Shown: in pieces, positions 26,138 to 33,930 of the stretch
Layout of the letters: every line of letters starts with the position of its first letter
Position numbering within the stretch: position 1 is the stretch's first letter
NCBI GenBank assembly: GCA_963753285.1
Contig: CAVWBT010000001.1
Location: 558,001-622,000, forward strand
DNA from: JAHEDH01 sp963753285
GTDB taxonomy: Bacteria > Actinomycetota > Acidimicrobiia > Spongiisociales > ZC4RG35
DNA length: 64,000 nucleotides
Direction: 5' to 3'
Program-made: the position numbers and the translations under genes
The notes under the pieces: model-generated
What the model saw: only the letters and a program-made list of their open reading frames with translations
The model's database searches: none
What the model was told of the DNA's origin: nothing

Positions 26138-27259
26138 GTGACCAGCGACACCGACCGCTATCGCGCCAACTACACCGACGAAGTCAACGCAGCGTTCCTG
26201 TACCGGGTCGCCGCCGAACTGGAGGACGATGTGGCGATCGCCGGCGTCTACGTCCGGCTGGCAGAAACCGAAGAGAAGCACGCCGACCTCTGGGCCGACC
26301 GCCTCCGAGCTGCCGGAGCAGATGTTCCGTCGAGCGACCCGGAGCTGCGCTCGCGGATCCTCGCCTGGCTGGCGAGGAGGATGGGCCCCGGAGTGCTCGC
26401 CCAGGTGATGGCGTCGACGGAGATGTCGGGCCGAACCATGTACGACGATCAGCCCGAGGCCGAGGGGACGTCACTCCGGACCGACGAGCGATCGCACGCC
26501 GTCGTGCTCGACGCCCTCAGCAAGGACGCGTCAGGTGTCAAGGGCGGTGTGCTCGCCCGACTGGAAGGCCGCCACCGGGCGGTGGGCGGGAACGCCCTCC
26601 GGGCAGCAGTGCTCGGAGCGAACGACGGCCTCGTGTCGAACACGTCGCTGGTCATGGGTGTCGCCGGCGCGGCGTTCTCGGCGTCGGCGGTGCTGCTGTC
26701 GGGTCTCGCCGGATTGCTGGCAGGCGCGGTGTCGATGGCGCTCGGCGAGTGGCTGTCGGTGCAGAGCTCGCGGGAGTTGCATCAGTCCCAGATCGAGAGC
26801 GAGCGCCAGGAGATCCTGGAGATGCCCGAGGCAGAGGCAGAGGAGCTCGCCCTCATCTACCAGGCGAAGGGAATGCCCCAGGCCCAGGCCGAGCAGGCCG
26901 CACGGGAAGTCATGAAGGACCCGGATGCCTTTCTCGACACCAAGGTTCGAGAGGAGCTGGGGATCGACCCCGAGGATCTCGGTGGCTCGGCATGGGAGGC
27001 GGCGATCGCCTCGTTCTTCCTGTTCGCGGCCGGAGCGATCATCCCGGTCATCCCGTTCTTCATCACGACGGGCGGCGCGGCGGTGCTCTGGAGCCTCGGA
27101 CTGGCCGCGGTCGGACTATTCGGCCTCGGAGCCGCCACGGCACTCGTGACGGGCACCCCGGTGGCCAAGACCGGGCTTCGCTCACTCACACTCGGACTGC
27201 TCGCAGCCGGAGTGACCTACGGGATCGGCAGCCTGCTGGGCGTGACCATCGGAGGCTGA
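26138..27259 (+). CDS. Ferritin-like/VIT1 fusion iron (or manganese) transporter
   Basis: A 373-residue two-domain protein. Residues 1 to about 130 form a ferritin-like four-helix bundle with carboxylate ligands (YTDEVNAAFLYRVAAELE; ETEEKHADLW). Residues about 150-373 are the VIT1/CCC1 membrane domain (AAVLGANDGLVSNTSLVMGVAGA, then SMALGEWLSVQSSRELHQSQIESER). This combination is known as the erythrin-VIT type (MbfA in alphaproteobacteria), which exports iron and limits peroxide stress. The GTG start has only a weak upstream site. The gene ends at a strong terminator and converges on hsp20. Confidence 0.88.
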   Translation: MTSDTDRYRANYTDEVNAAFLYRVAAELEDDVAIAGVYVRLAETEEKHADLWADRLRAAGADVPSSDPELRSRILAWLARRMGPGVLAQVMASTEMSGRTMYDDQPEAEGTSLRTDERSHAVVLDALSKDASGVKGGVLARLEGRHRAVGGNALRAAVLGANDGLVSNTSLVMGVAGAAFSASAVLLSGLAGLLAGAVSMALGEWLSVQSSRELHQSQIESERQEILEMPEAEAEELALIYQAKGMPQAQAEQAAREVMKDPDAFLDTKVREELGIDPEDLGGSAWEAAIASFFLFAAGAIIPVIPFFITTGGAAVLWSLGLAAVGLFGLGAATALVTGTPVAKTGLRSLTLGLLAAGVTYGIGSLLGVTIGG

Positions 27260-27270
27260 CCCACACGCGA

Positions 27271-27299
27271 GAATGCCCCGGCGTGATGCCGGGGCATTC
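27271..27299. terminator. Bidirectional terminator between the VIT1 and Hsp20 genes
   Basis: A perfect 12-bp stem (GAATGCCCCGGC / GCCGGGGCATTC) with a GTGAT loop serves the convergent genes from both sides. Confidence 0.75.
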
Positions 27300-27320
27300 G
27301 TGTCGCCTGAGGGGAGGGAC

Positions 27321-27734
27321 TCAGCTGGTGAGGACTCGGTCGCTGACCCCGATCGAGATCTTCCGTGGCTTCGCCTGCTCGGCGACCGGAATCGAGATCG
27401 TCAACACACCGGCGTCGTAGCCGGCCTCGATCTTGTCGGCATCGAGTCCCTCACCGAGGAAGAACTGGCGTGAGAACGTGCCTTGGGGACGCTCGCTCAG
27501 GATCACCGTGGTGTCCTCGCCGTTCTCCCACCTGCGCTCGGCGGTGATGGTGAGCGTGTTCTTTTCGACTTCGAGATCGATCGAGTCCTGATCGACTCCG
27601 GGCAGGTCGACGTGGAGCCAGAACCGGTCGCCCTGCCGATAGGCATCGACGGGCATGAAGCTGGTCCCCGAACGGCCCATCATCTGACGGGACAGACGGT
27701 CGAAATCGCTGAATGGATCGAATCGCATCAACAT
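27321..27734 (-). CDS. Hsp20/alpha-crystallin small heat-shock protein
   Basis: A 137-residue small heat-shock chaperone that holds unfolding proteins. The alpha-crystallin domain is at about residues 30-125 (VDAYRQGDRFWLHVDLPGVD, TITAERRW, FFLGEGLDADKIEAGYDAGVLTISIPV). The start MLMRFDPFSDFDRL fits the family and follows GAGGAG at 8 nt. An in-frame ATG at 27803 would add 23 residues and is less likely. Control by an HspR-type repressor is suggested by the HAIR-like element overlapping the -35 box. Confidence 0.92.
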   Translation of the reverse strand: MLMRFDPFSDFDRLSRQMMGRSGTSFMPVDAYRQGDRFWLHVDLPGVDQDSIDLEVEKNTLTITAERRWENGEDTTVILSERPQGTFSRQFFLGEGLDADKIEAGYDAGVLTISIPVAEQAKPRKISIGVSDRVLTS

Positions 27735-27827
27735 GCAATCACTCCTCGGGTGTCGGTTGGCCTGGTTGAGCGGAGCGATCATGACGAGGTCGTCTTCTGT
27801 CATGACCCTCAGCAAGTGACTACCCGT

Positions 27828-27856
27828 ATTGTGCATCAGCAAACCTGATATGTCAA
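27828..27856 (-). promoter_or_regulatory. Sigma-70-type promoter of hsp20
   Basis: The minus strand has a consensus -35 TTGACA (27851-27856), a 17-bp spacer and -10 CACAAT (27828-27833), with a leader of about 85 nt. Confidence 0.6.
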
Positions 27857-27864
27857 GACTCAAG
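27844..27864 (-). promoter_or_regulatory. HAIR-like element (HspR operator candidate)
   Basis: The minus strand reads CTTGAGT-N7-TATCAGG. The left half-site and the spacing are exact for the HspR element CTTGAGT-N7-ACTCAAG; the right half matches 4 of 7. It overlaps the -35 box, as expected for repression. Confidence 0.45.
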
Positions 27865-27879
27865 TTTATGTCGAGATGT

Positions 27880-28230
27880 TCAGGTAGATTCGAAGCGCTG
27901 GATCTCGACGAGGTACCCGTCGGGATCACGCACGAAGGCGTGGGTGATGTCGTACTCGGGCGAGTAGCGGGGCTCCTGCTCGAACACCACGCCACGCGAC
28001 CCCACATCGGCACACACTTCTTCGACCCGATCGGTGACCAGCGTGAAGATGACGCCGTCCGGTGACGGCGTGCGGTCGCCGCACAGCCCGACCATGAGGG
28101 TCCCGCCCGATCCGAGGATCCGGCACGAGCCCTGGTCGATCAGCACCTCGAGACCGAGCGACTCGTAGAACTCGGTGGAGCGGTCGAGATCGGTGACGAA
28201 CAGGAAGACGAGCGAACCGGTGTAGCTCAC
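27880..28230 (-). CDS. VOC/glyoxalase-family protein
   Basis: A 116-residue vicinal-oxygen-chelate fold protein. The two beta-alpha-beta modules are visible: LVFLFVTDLDRSTEFYESLGLEVL at the start, and DGVIFTLVTDRVEEV to ITHAFVRDPDGYLVEIQRF at the end, with a terminal metal-ligand glutamate in LVEIQ. Members include glyoxalase I, ring-cleaving dioxygenases and resistance proteins; the reaction is unknown here. GTG 28230 overlaps the aminotransferase stop codon, so the two are co-translated. Confidence 0.82.
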   Translation of the reverse strand: MSYTGSLVFLFVTDLDRSTEFYESLGLEVLIDQGSCRILGSGGTLMVGLCGDRTPSPDGVIFTLVTDRVEEVCADVGSRGVVFEQEPRYSPEYDITHAFVRDPDGYLVEIQRFEST

Positions 28231-29423
28231 AGTGCTGCCAGCGCTTCGAGCAGCCGGTCGACCTCCGAGTCCGTCGTGGTGTTGACGAACCCGATGCGTG
28301 TGAGCCCGCCCGATTCCAAGAGCCCAAGCCGACGCATCGGCTCCACGGCGTAGTAGTGGCCGGACCACACACAGATCTCCTGCTCTCCCAGCAACCGTGC
28401 GACCTCGGAAGGACTACGCCCTTCGACGGACACGGCGAAGGTCGGAACCCGACCCTCCATCGACGGCATCCCCCAGACCTTCACGTTGTGAGGGAGCTGG
28501 GAGAGGAATCGCCGACCCAGCGCCGCCTCGTGTGAGCGGATGTCCGCGAAGGCCTCGTCGAGTCGCTCCTTGCGCGTCGCTCCCTGCCCGAGCGAGGCCA
28601 GGTGATCGATGGCGGCCGTCAGCCCGGCGAGCAGGGCGAACGACGGCGTTCCGGTCTCGAACTTTCCCGGGGCGTCTGCCGGCGCCGGTCGCACCTTGTA
28701 AGGGTGGATCCCGTCGAGCCACTCCCGCTTCGCCCAGAGCACACCCACGTGGGGCCCGTAGAACTTGTACCCCGAGCACACCACGGCGTCGACGCCGAGA
28801 GCGGACGCGTCGATCCGCTCGTGGGGAGCGAGATGGACGGCGTCGACGAACACCCGAGCGCCGGATCGGCCGGCGATCTCGACGACCCGACGCAGGTCGG
28901 TGACGGTGCCGAACGCATTCGAGGCCCCTGCGACCGCGACGAGGCGGGTCCGATCGCCGATCACGCGCTCCAGCGAGCTCAGATCGAGTTGGACGTGTTC
29001 ATCGGCGAGCTCGATCCAGTCGACCTCGATCCCGAAGTCTGCGGCCGCCCGGGTCCACGTGGTCACGTTGGCGTCGTGATCGATCCCGCTGACCACGACG
29101 CGGTCGCCCGGCTCGAAGCCGGACAGCACGGCTCGCGCAAAGGCCATCGTGATCGTCGTCATGTTGGGACCGAACACGATCTCCTCGGGTGAGCCGCCGA
29201 GGAAGTCCGCCGCCGCTCGCCGGGCGGCCTGGACGACGACCTCGGAGCGCCAGCTCGCAGCGAACTCCCCACCCACGTTCGAGGCGGCTCCGACCAAAGC
29301 TCTGGATACCGACTCGACTACGGAGTCGGGCACCTGCGTACCGGCCGGCCCATCGAAAAACAGGGTGTTCGACTCGCGGATGGCAGGGAACCGTTGACGA
29401 AGATCATGGACATCGAAAGACAT
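28227..29423 (-). CDS. Class V aminotransferase / cysteine desulfurase-like protein
   Basis: A 398-residue PLP enzyme of the class V fold. The Schiff-base lysine is in CSGYKFYGPHVGVLW near residue 212. Other PLP contacts are FVDAVHLAPH (aspartate and histidine) and NMTTITMAFA. The protein starts FDVHDLRQRFPAIRESNTLFFDGPAGTQ, as in the cysteine-desulfurase-like TIGR01976 group. It could be a desulfurase or another class V lyase/transaminase. ATG 29423 is leaderless and divergent from the YibE/F gene with only 24 bp between starts. Confidence 0.83.
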   Translation of the reverse strand: MSFDVHDLRQRFPAIRESNTLFFDGPAGTQVPDSVVESVSRALVGAASNVGGEFAASWRSEVVVQAARRAAADFLGGSPEEIVFGPNMTTITMAFARAVLSGFEPGDRVVVSGIDHDANVTTWTRAAADFGIEVDWIELADEHVQLDLSSLERVIGDRTRLVAVAGASNAFGTVTDLRRVVEIAGRSGARVFVDAVHLAPHERIDASALGVDAVVCSGYKFYGPHVGVLWAKREWLDGIHPYKVRPAPADAPGKFETGTPSFALLAGLTAAIDHLASLGQGATRKERLDEAFADIRSHEAALGRRFLSQLPHNVKVWGMPSMEGRVPTFAVSVEGRSPSEVARLLGEQEICVWSGHYYAVEPMRRLGLLESGGLTRIGFVNTTTDSEVDRLLEALAAL

Positions 29424-29430
29424 GACGACG

Positions 29431-29440
29431 ACCGTAACGT
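29431..29440. promoter_or_regulatory. Interlocked divergent -10 boxes
   Basis: The minus-strand box TACGGT (29431-29436) serves the aminotransferase and the plus-strand box TAACGT (29435-29440) serves YibE/F. They share the TA at 29435-29436, and each is exactly 7 nt from its start codon. Confidence 0.6.
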
Positions 29441-29447
29441 GTATCGC

Positions 29448-30629
29448 ATGACCGAGCAGCACCATCCCGATGTCGAGCGGCTGCTCGGACCCGATCGCCG
29501 GACGCTCGGCTTGGCGTGGGTTCCGGCGATCCTCGGGCTGATCGTGATCGTGGGCCTGATCGCACTGTGGCCGAAGACGGACCTCGACGTCGACTCCGAG
29601 CTGCTCGGGCTCGCCAGCGAGGTGTATCGCGCCGAGGTGACCAACGTCGTCGACGGGAGCTGTTCGTATGCCCCGGACTCGCCGTGCACCCTGGTCGTCT
29701 TCGAACTGCTCGAAGGCCCGACCCCCGGCGGCGTGGCCACCCAGGAATTCGAGGAGCTCCCCAGCACCCCGCGATTCGAGGTCGGCGACGGAGTGGTCAT
29801 GAACTACCTCCCGCAGTCCGACCCCGCCTTCCAATACCAATATGCCGATCGCGAGCGCCGAGGGCTGTTGATCGGCCTCACCGTCTTGTTTGCGCTGGCC
29901 GTCGTCGGGCTGGGGCGGCTTCGTGGACTGGCGGCGCTGGTCGGGCTCGGCCTGAGCGTGATGATCCTGATCGCCTTCATCGTCCCGGCGATCCTCGGAG
30001 GCACCGATCCAGTGCTGGTCGCGGCCGTCGGCGCCCTGGCGATCGCCATGGCGTCCCTGTACCTCGCGCATGGCTTCACCGACCTCACCCACGTCGCCCT
30101 GCTCGGTGCCACCGGAGCCCTGGTGATCACTGTGATCCTCTCGTCGCTCATGACGAATCTCGCCCAGTTCTCCGGACTGGCAGGCGAGGAGTCGCTCTAT
30201 CTCACGCTCTTCGGCGGGATCGACGTCGCCGGCCTCCTGCTGGCGGGAATCGTGCTCGGCGCACTCGGCGCACTCGACGATGTCACGGTCACCCAGGCCT
30301 CCACGGTGTGGGAGCTGCGACGGGCGAACCCGGCACTGGGCGTCGGCGAGTTGACGGCTGCCGGCCTGCGGGTCGGCCGCGACCACATCGCCTCTACCGT
30401 GAACACGTTGCTGCTCGCCTATGCCGGGGCGTCGATCCCACTTCTGCTGCTGTTCGGGCTCTCACAACAGTCGCTTGGCACGATCGCCAACTCGGAAGTG
30501 GTCGCCACGGAGATCGTGCGTACCCTGGTCGGGTCGATCGGGCTGGTGACAGCGGTCCCGATCACGACATGGCTGGCGGCGCGAACCGTCATCCGTATCC
30601 CGCCGCAGGAGTTGACTGGTGGCCATTGA
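29448..30629 (+). CDS. YibE/F-family membrane protein
   Basis: A 393-residue integral membrane protein. One N-terminal helix (LAWVPAILGLIVIVGLIALWP) precedes an extracytoplasmic domain of about 110 residues, then six or seven helices. The YibE/F signature region is GALDDVTVTQASTVWELRRANP. The biochemical function of the family is not established. ATG 29448 is chosen from its -10 box at 7 nt; an upstream in-frame ATG (29394) would lie inside the divergent gene. It heads an operon with a protease, RimK and an aspartoacylase-like enzyme. Confidence 0.85.
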   Translation: MTEQHHPDVERLLGPDRRTLGLAWVPAILGLIVIVGLIALWPKTDLDVDSELLGLASEVYRAEVTNVVDGSCSYAPDSPCTLVVFELLEGPTPGGVATQEFEELPSTPRFEVGDGVVMNYLPQSDPAFQYQYADRERRGLLIGLTVLFALAVVGLGRLRGLAALVGLGLSVMILIAFIVPAILGGTDPVLVAAVGALAIAMASLYLAHGFTDLTHVALLGATGALVITVILSSLMTNLAQFSGLAGEESLYLTLFGGIDVAGLLLAGIVLGALGALDDVTVTQASTVWELRRANPALGVGELTAAGLRVGRDHIASTVNTLLLAYAGASIPLLLLFGLSQQSLGTIANSEVVATEIVRTLVGSIGLVTAVPITTWLAARTVIRIPPQELTGGH

Positions 30630-31119
30630 GCAACCGAAGAAGCAGCCGAAACCGAGAGCGAAGCCGAAACCGAAGCAATTGCCGGTCGTGGGCTGGCGCG
30701 AGTGGGTCTCGCTCCCCGACCTGGGTGTCGGCACGGTGAGGGCGAAGGTCGACACCGGTGCCAGGACCGCTGCGCTCCACGCGTTCGGCCTCGAGACGTT
30801 CGAACGCGACGGCATCACCTACGCCCGATTCGCCGTCCATCCCGAGCACCAGCAGCCCGGGCCTGCCGTCGTGACCGAGGCTCCGATCGTCGGTGAGCGG
30901 AGGATCAAGAGCTCGAGCGGCACCGCCGAGGAACGCCTCGTGATCGCAACGAAGATCGCTATCGGACCACATGCCTTCAAAGCCGAGATCACACTCACCC
31001 GACGCGACGAGATGGGCTTCCCAATGCTGTTGGGGCGCCAGACGGTCAGAAAGAGATTCCTCGTCGACCCTGGCCGCTCCTACCTCCTCGGGACCCCTCC
31101 CGGGCCCGAAGACACATGA
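30619..31119 (+). CDS. RimK-associated aspartyl-type (putative zinc) protease
   Basis: A 166-residue protein of the retropepsin-like family often annotated as ATP-dependent zinc protease. The first 25 residues are a lysine/proline-rich tail (PKPRAKPKPKQLP). The family core starts at VVGWREWVSLPDLG and has the aspartate motif KVDTGARTAALHA; LLGRQTVRKRFLVDP closes the domain. In other bacteria it neighbours rimK and may trim the RimK product or tail. GTG 30619 follows AGGAG at 8 nt and overlaps the YibE/F gene by 11 bp. Confidence 0.82.
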   Translation: MAIEQPKKQPKPRAKPKPKQLPVVGWREWVSLPDLGVGTVRAKVDTGARTAALHAFGLETFERDGITYARFAVHPEHQQPGPAVVTEAPIVGERRIKSSSGTAEERLVIATKIAIGPHAFKAEITLTRRDEMGFPMLLGRQTVRKRFLVDPGRSYLLGTPPGPEDT

Positions 31120-32015
31120 GGATCGGGATCCTCTCACGGAACCGCCACCTCTACTCGACCGAGCGGTTGCACGACGCCGCCATCGAACGCGGACACGACG
31201 TCACGGTGGTGGACTACCTCCGGGCTTACATCGACATCACCTCGGCCAAACCCCGGGTCCTGCTCCGCGGCGAAGAGTTGACCTTCGACGCCGTCATCCC
31301 CCGTATCGGCGCCTCCTACACGTTCTATGGCACGGCCCTGGTGCGCCAGTTCGAGATGATGGGTGTCTATTCGATCAACTCGTCCTCCGGCATCACCAAG
31401 TCGCGTGACAAGCTCCACGCCATGCAGCTGCTCGCCCGGGCACGGGTCGGCCTTCCGGTGACCGGGTTCGCCCACGCCACTCAGGACGTCCCCGGCCTCC
31501 TCGACGTCGTCGGCGGGGCGCCCGTGGTGATCAAACTGCTCGAAGGCACCCAGGGCCTCGGCGTGGTCCTGGCGGAGACCAAGAAGGCTGCGGAGTCGGT
31601 GATCGGAGCGTTCCGACAGCTCGACGCCAACTTCTTGGTCCAGGAGTACATCAAGGAGTCAAAGGGCGTGGACATCCGGGCGTTCGTCGTCGGCGGCAAG
31701 GTGGTTGCAGCGATGAAACGGACCGGCGCTCCCGGCGAGTTCAGGTCCAATCTCCACCGCGGAGGAACAGCCGAGCCCATCGCCCTCACCCCGGCCGAAC
31801 GCGCCACCGCCGTCAAGGCGACCAAGACCATGGGGTTGAACGTCGCCGGGGTCGATCTCCTGCAGTCGAGCCGGGGGCCGGTCGTCCTCGAGGTGAACTC
31901 GTCGCCCGGCCTCGAAGGGATCGAGAAGTCCAGCCAGCGAAACGTGGCGAAGACGATCATCGAGCACATCGAGCAGGCCGCCAAGAAGCGCCGATCGTCG
32001 AAGGGCAAACCATGA
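31116..32015 (+). CDS. rimK: RimK-type ATP-grasp ligase
   Basis: A 299-residue ATP-grasp enzyme. The N-terminal domain starts MRIGILSRNRHLYSTERLHDAA. ATP-grasp motifs are VVIKLLEGTQGLGVVLAE, FLVQEYIKESKGVDIRAFVVGG and VVLEVNSSPGLEGIEKSS, with the metal ligands in LEVNSSPG. RimK adds glutamate residues to the C-terminus of ribosomal protein S6 in E. coli; homologues ligate amino acids to other acceptors. The acceptor here is not proved. The ATG overlaps the protease stop (ATGA), and the stop overlaps the next gene. Confidence 0.9.
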   Translation: MRIGILSRNRHLYSTERLHDAAIERGHDVTVVDYLRAYIDITSAKPRVLLRGEELTFDAVIPRIGASYTFYGTALVRQFEMMGVYSINSSSGITKSRDKLHAMQLLARARVGLPVTGFAHATQDVPGLLDVVGGAPVVIKLLEGTQGLGVVLAETKKAAESVIGAFRQLDANFLVQEYIKESKGVDIRAFVVGGKVVAAMKRTGAPGEFRSNLHRGGTAEPIALTPAERATAVKATKTMGLNVAGVDLLQSSRGPVVLEVNSSPGLEGIEKSSQRNVAKTIIEHIEQAAKKRRSSKGKP

Positions 32016-32983
32016 CGTCGCCCAAGAACAAGCCGATCGCCATCGGAGACGTGACGGTCGTCGCTGGAAGGCGCAAACGGTTCGACATCCCCGTGGCCCG
32101 ACTCACGACGGGGTCGCCGCTCTCGATGCCGGTGGCGGTGGTGAATGGGCGAAGGCCGGGACCGACCGTGTGGTTGTCCGGCGCGATTCACGGCGACGAG
32201 ATCAACGGAGTCGAGATCATCCGGCAGGTCCTGCCCCTCGTCGATGTGCGGACCCTCCGGGGTGCGATCATCGCCACACCGGTCGTGAACGTGTTCGGTT
32301 TCATCGAACAGTCCCGATACCTGCCGGACGGACGAGATCTCAATCGGTTCTTCCCCGGCTCGTCTCGCGGGTCTCTCGCCTCGCGGCTCGCCAGGATGTT
32401 CATGAACGAAGTGGTCGGGCAGGCGGACCTCGGCATCGATCTGCACACTGCGGCCGGCCATCGGGTCAACATCCCGCAGATCCGCGCAGACCTGGACCAC
32501 CCCGAGACGCTCCGACTGGCCAACGCGTTCGGCGCCCCGTACATCATCGACGCCCGACTCCGGGACGGCTCGCTCAGGATGGCCGCAACGAAGCGCGACG
32601 TCCCCGTGCTGCTGTACGAGGCCGGCCAGATCCACCGTTTCGACGCCGACGCCATTCTCTACGGGGTCGAAGGGATACTCCGGGTGATGCAGGCCATGGA
32701 CATGGGGTCGTGGGACCTCCTGCGAGTCCGGAGGAGGCCCACCAGACTCGCAACCTTGCGTTGGGTCAGGGCCCGGCGATCAGGCATCGCAACGCTCCAG
32801 GTCGCCCCGGGAGACAGAGTCACCAAGGGACAGAATCTCGGTGAGATATCCGACGCATTCGGTCATCGACCCACGAGGATCAGCGCATCCATGGACGGGC
32901 ACGTGATCGCCATCACCCAGAATCCGCTGGTGTCACAGGGGGATGCTCTGGTCAACGTCGGCCAGGAGTTCCGGGATTCGTGA
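32012..32983 (+). CDS. Succinylglutamate desuccinylase/aspartoacylase-family enzyme
   Basis: A 323-residue M14-like zinc hydrolase of the AstE/AspA group. Zinc ligands are in SGAIHGDEINGVE (His, Glu) and in GIDLHTAAGH (His). The substrate-binding RYLPDGRDLNRFFPG and the catalytic-glutamate segment VPVLLYEAGQ are present. A C-terminal beta-domain (SGIATLQVAPGDRVTKGQNLGEISD) is lipoyl-like and typical of the family. It removes an acyl or aminoacyl group, possibly the RimK-added residue. It is the last gene of the operon. Confidence 0.87.
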   Translation: MTSPKNKPIAIGDVTVVAGRRKRFDIPVARLTTGSPLSMPVAVVNGRRPGPTVWLSGAIHGDEINGVEIIRQVLPLVDVRTLRGAIIATPVVNVFGFIEQSRYLPDGRDLNRFFPGSSRGSLASRLARMFMNEVVGQADLGIDLHTAAGHRVNIPQIRADLDHPETLRLANAFGAPYIIDARLRDGSLRMAATKRDVPVLLYEAGQIHRFDADAILYGVEGILRVMQAMDMGSWDLLRVRRRPTRLATLRWVRARRSGIATLQVAPGDRVTKGQNLGEISDAFGHRPTRISASMDGHVIAITQNPLVSQGDALVNVGQEFRDS

Positions 32984-33019
32984 CAGGCCCCCTCGGGAAT
33001 CGATACCCGCTGGGTGCGG

Positions 33020-33304
33020 TCAGGACGCTCTGCGCAACTCCTTGAGCCACTCGCGGCGGATGCGGGCGCGCTCCTTGACGGTCATCCCGCCCCAGATGCC
33101 GTCGGGCTGATTGGTCTCGATGGCGAACTGGAGACACTCGTCTGCGACCGGACAACCCGTGCACACGGCCTTCGCCTCGTTGATGGCGACGAGGTCGTCG
33201 GGCATCGGAAAGAAGCTCACGTCGGTGCGGTTGTTGCACGCCGCCACCTCCCGCCAGGAGTGGACGGCGAAGTCGGTGTCGAAGAAGTATTCAGGAGTGG
33301 ACAT
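33020..33304 (-). CDS. WhiB-family iron-sulfur transcriptional regulator
   Basis: A 94-residue WhiB-like protein, found only in actinobacteria and their phages. The four cluster-binding cysteines are at 23, 48, 51 and 57 (spacing CX24CX2CX5C). The GIWGG turn follows, with a basic tail (VKERARIRREWLKEL) that contacts DNA. These proteins bind a 4Fe-4S cluster and the principal sigma factor. Which of the subclasses (WhiB1, WhiB2 and others) it belongs to is unclear. No perfect leaderless box is seen; the upstream sequence is relatively AT-rich. Confidence 0.93.
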   Translation of the reverse strand: MSTPEYFFDTDFAVHSWREVAACNNRTDVSFFPMPDDLVAINEAKAVCTGCPVADECLQFAIETNQPDGIWGGMTVKERARIRREWLKELRRAS

Positions 33305-33362
33305 CAGGCCCCCAATATTGGTGTCTCTGGTTAAACGCCCGGTAAAGCGATTTCGTTCCCCT

Positions 33363-33433
33363 GATTACGAGATTACGTTTCACGTCCCACGTCCCACGTC
33401 CCACGTCCCACGTCCCACGTTTCACGTTTCACG
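33363..33433. repeat. Heptamer tandem array
   Basis: Eight consecutive 7-bp units alternate between TTTCACG and TCCCACG (33378-33433) and are preceded by two GATTACG-like units. The array is not a multiple-of-three coding repeat and lies outside any gene. Confidence 0.8.
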
Positions 33434-33449
33434 TCCCGTTCCTGAAGCA

Positions 33450-33606
33450 GTTCTTGTCGGGAGCGGCGAAGACGCGGCCGGTTCGCACAACACAGGATCT
33501 CGTGTCAGACGACTGACAAGAACGACGGTCGGGCACGCAAGTGATCGGCGGCAGCACCCTTCGAGACAGCGGTTGACCATTCGATCGTTCTTGTGACAGT
33601 GCGAAC
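33450..33606. repeat. Interleaved inverted repeats
   Basis: GTTCTTGTC (33450-33458) pairs with GACAAGAAC (33515-33523), and GTTCTTGTG recurs at 33587. GTTCGCAC (33481-33488) pairs with GTGCGAAC (33599-33606). The arms could form alternative stem-loops in RNA. Confidence 0.5.
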
Positions 33607-33702
33607 ACCATGGTTCTGAACCCACCACAACCAACTTGGGGGTAGAACAGAAACACCCCAGCCTGCGCGCAACCCGCCCCCAGACCTCGTCGCAAACCGC
33701 CA

Positions 33703-33882
33703 CTCCGCGGGAGTCGGCCCCTCACCTCCCGCCTCCTCCGTCGGCGGCAGGGACCTTTCCCCACTCCGTGGGGAACACCCGACGCGAACCACCGCTCCGC
33801 GGGAGTCGGCCCCTCACCTCCCGCCTCCTCCGTCGGCGGCAGGGACCTTTCCCCACTCCGTGGGGAACACCCGACGCGAACC
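33703..33882. repeat. 88-bp direct repeat with internal hairpin
   Basis: Two identical 88-bp copies (33703-33790 and 33795-33882) lie 92 bp apart. Each contains the perfect hairpin TTCCCCAC-TCC-GTGGGGAA. A shared 15-mer (TGCGCGCAACCCGCC) flanks the pair at 33664 and 33884. Confidence 0.85.
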
Positions 33883-33930
33883 GTGCGCGCAACCCGCCAT
33901 TGGGCCCATGGCGGCGCGCGTTGGGCGGGA

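Larger units (their letters stand above)
33305..33930. other. Repeat-rich spacer, no gene seen
   Basis: This 626-bp spacer between two minus-strand genes holds an AT-rich WhiB upstream region, a heptamer array (33363-33433), a set of inverted repeats (33450-33606) and an 88-bp tandem direct repeat (33703-33882). Open frames here are frame shadows of the repeats. Confidence 0.6.

Noticed and set aside
27735..27803. Longer Hsp20 start at ATG 27803
   Set aside because: The frame is open, but the family start MLMRFDPF and a GAGGAG site favour 27734.
33305..33930. Protein-coding frames in the repeat spacer
   Set aside because: They are duplicated by the 88-bp repeat in shifted frames and match no protein pattern.
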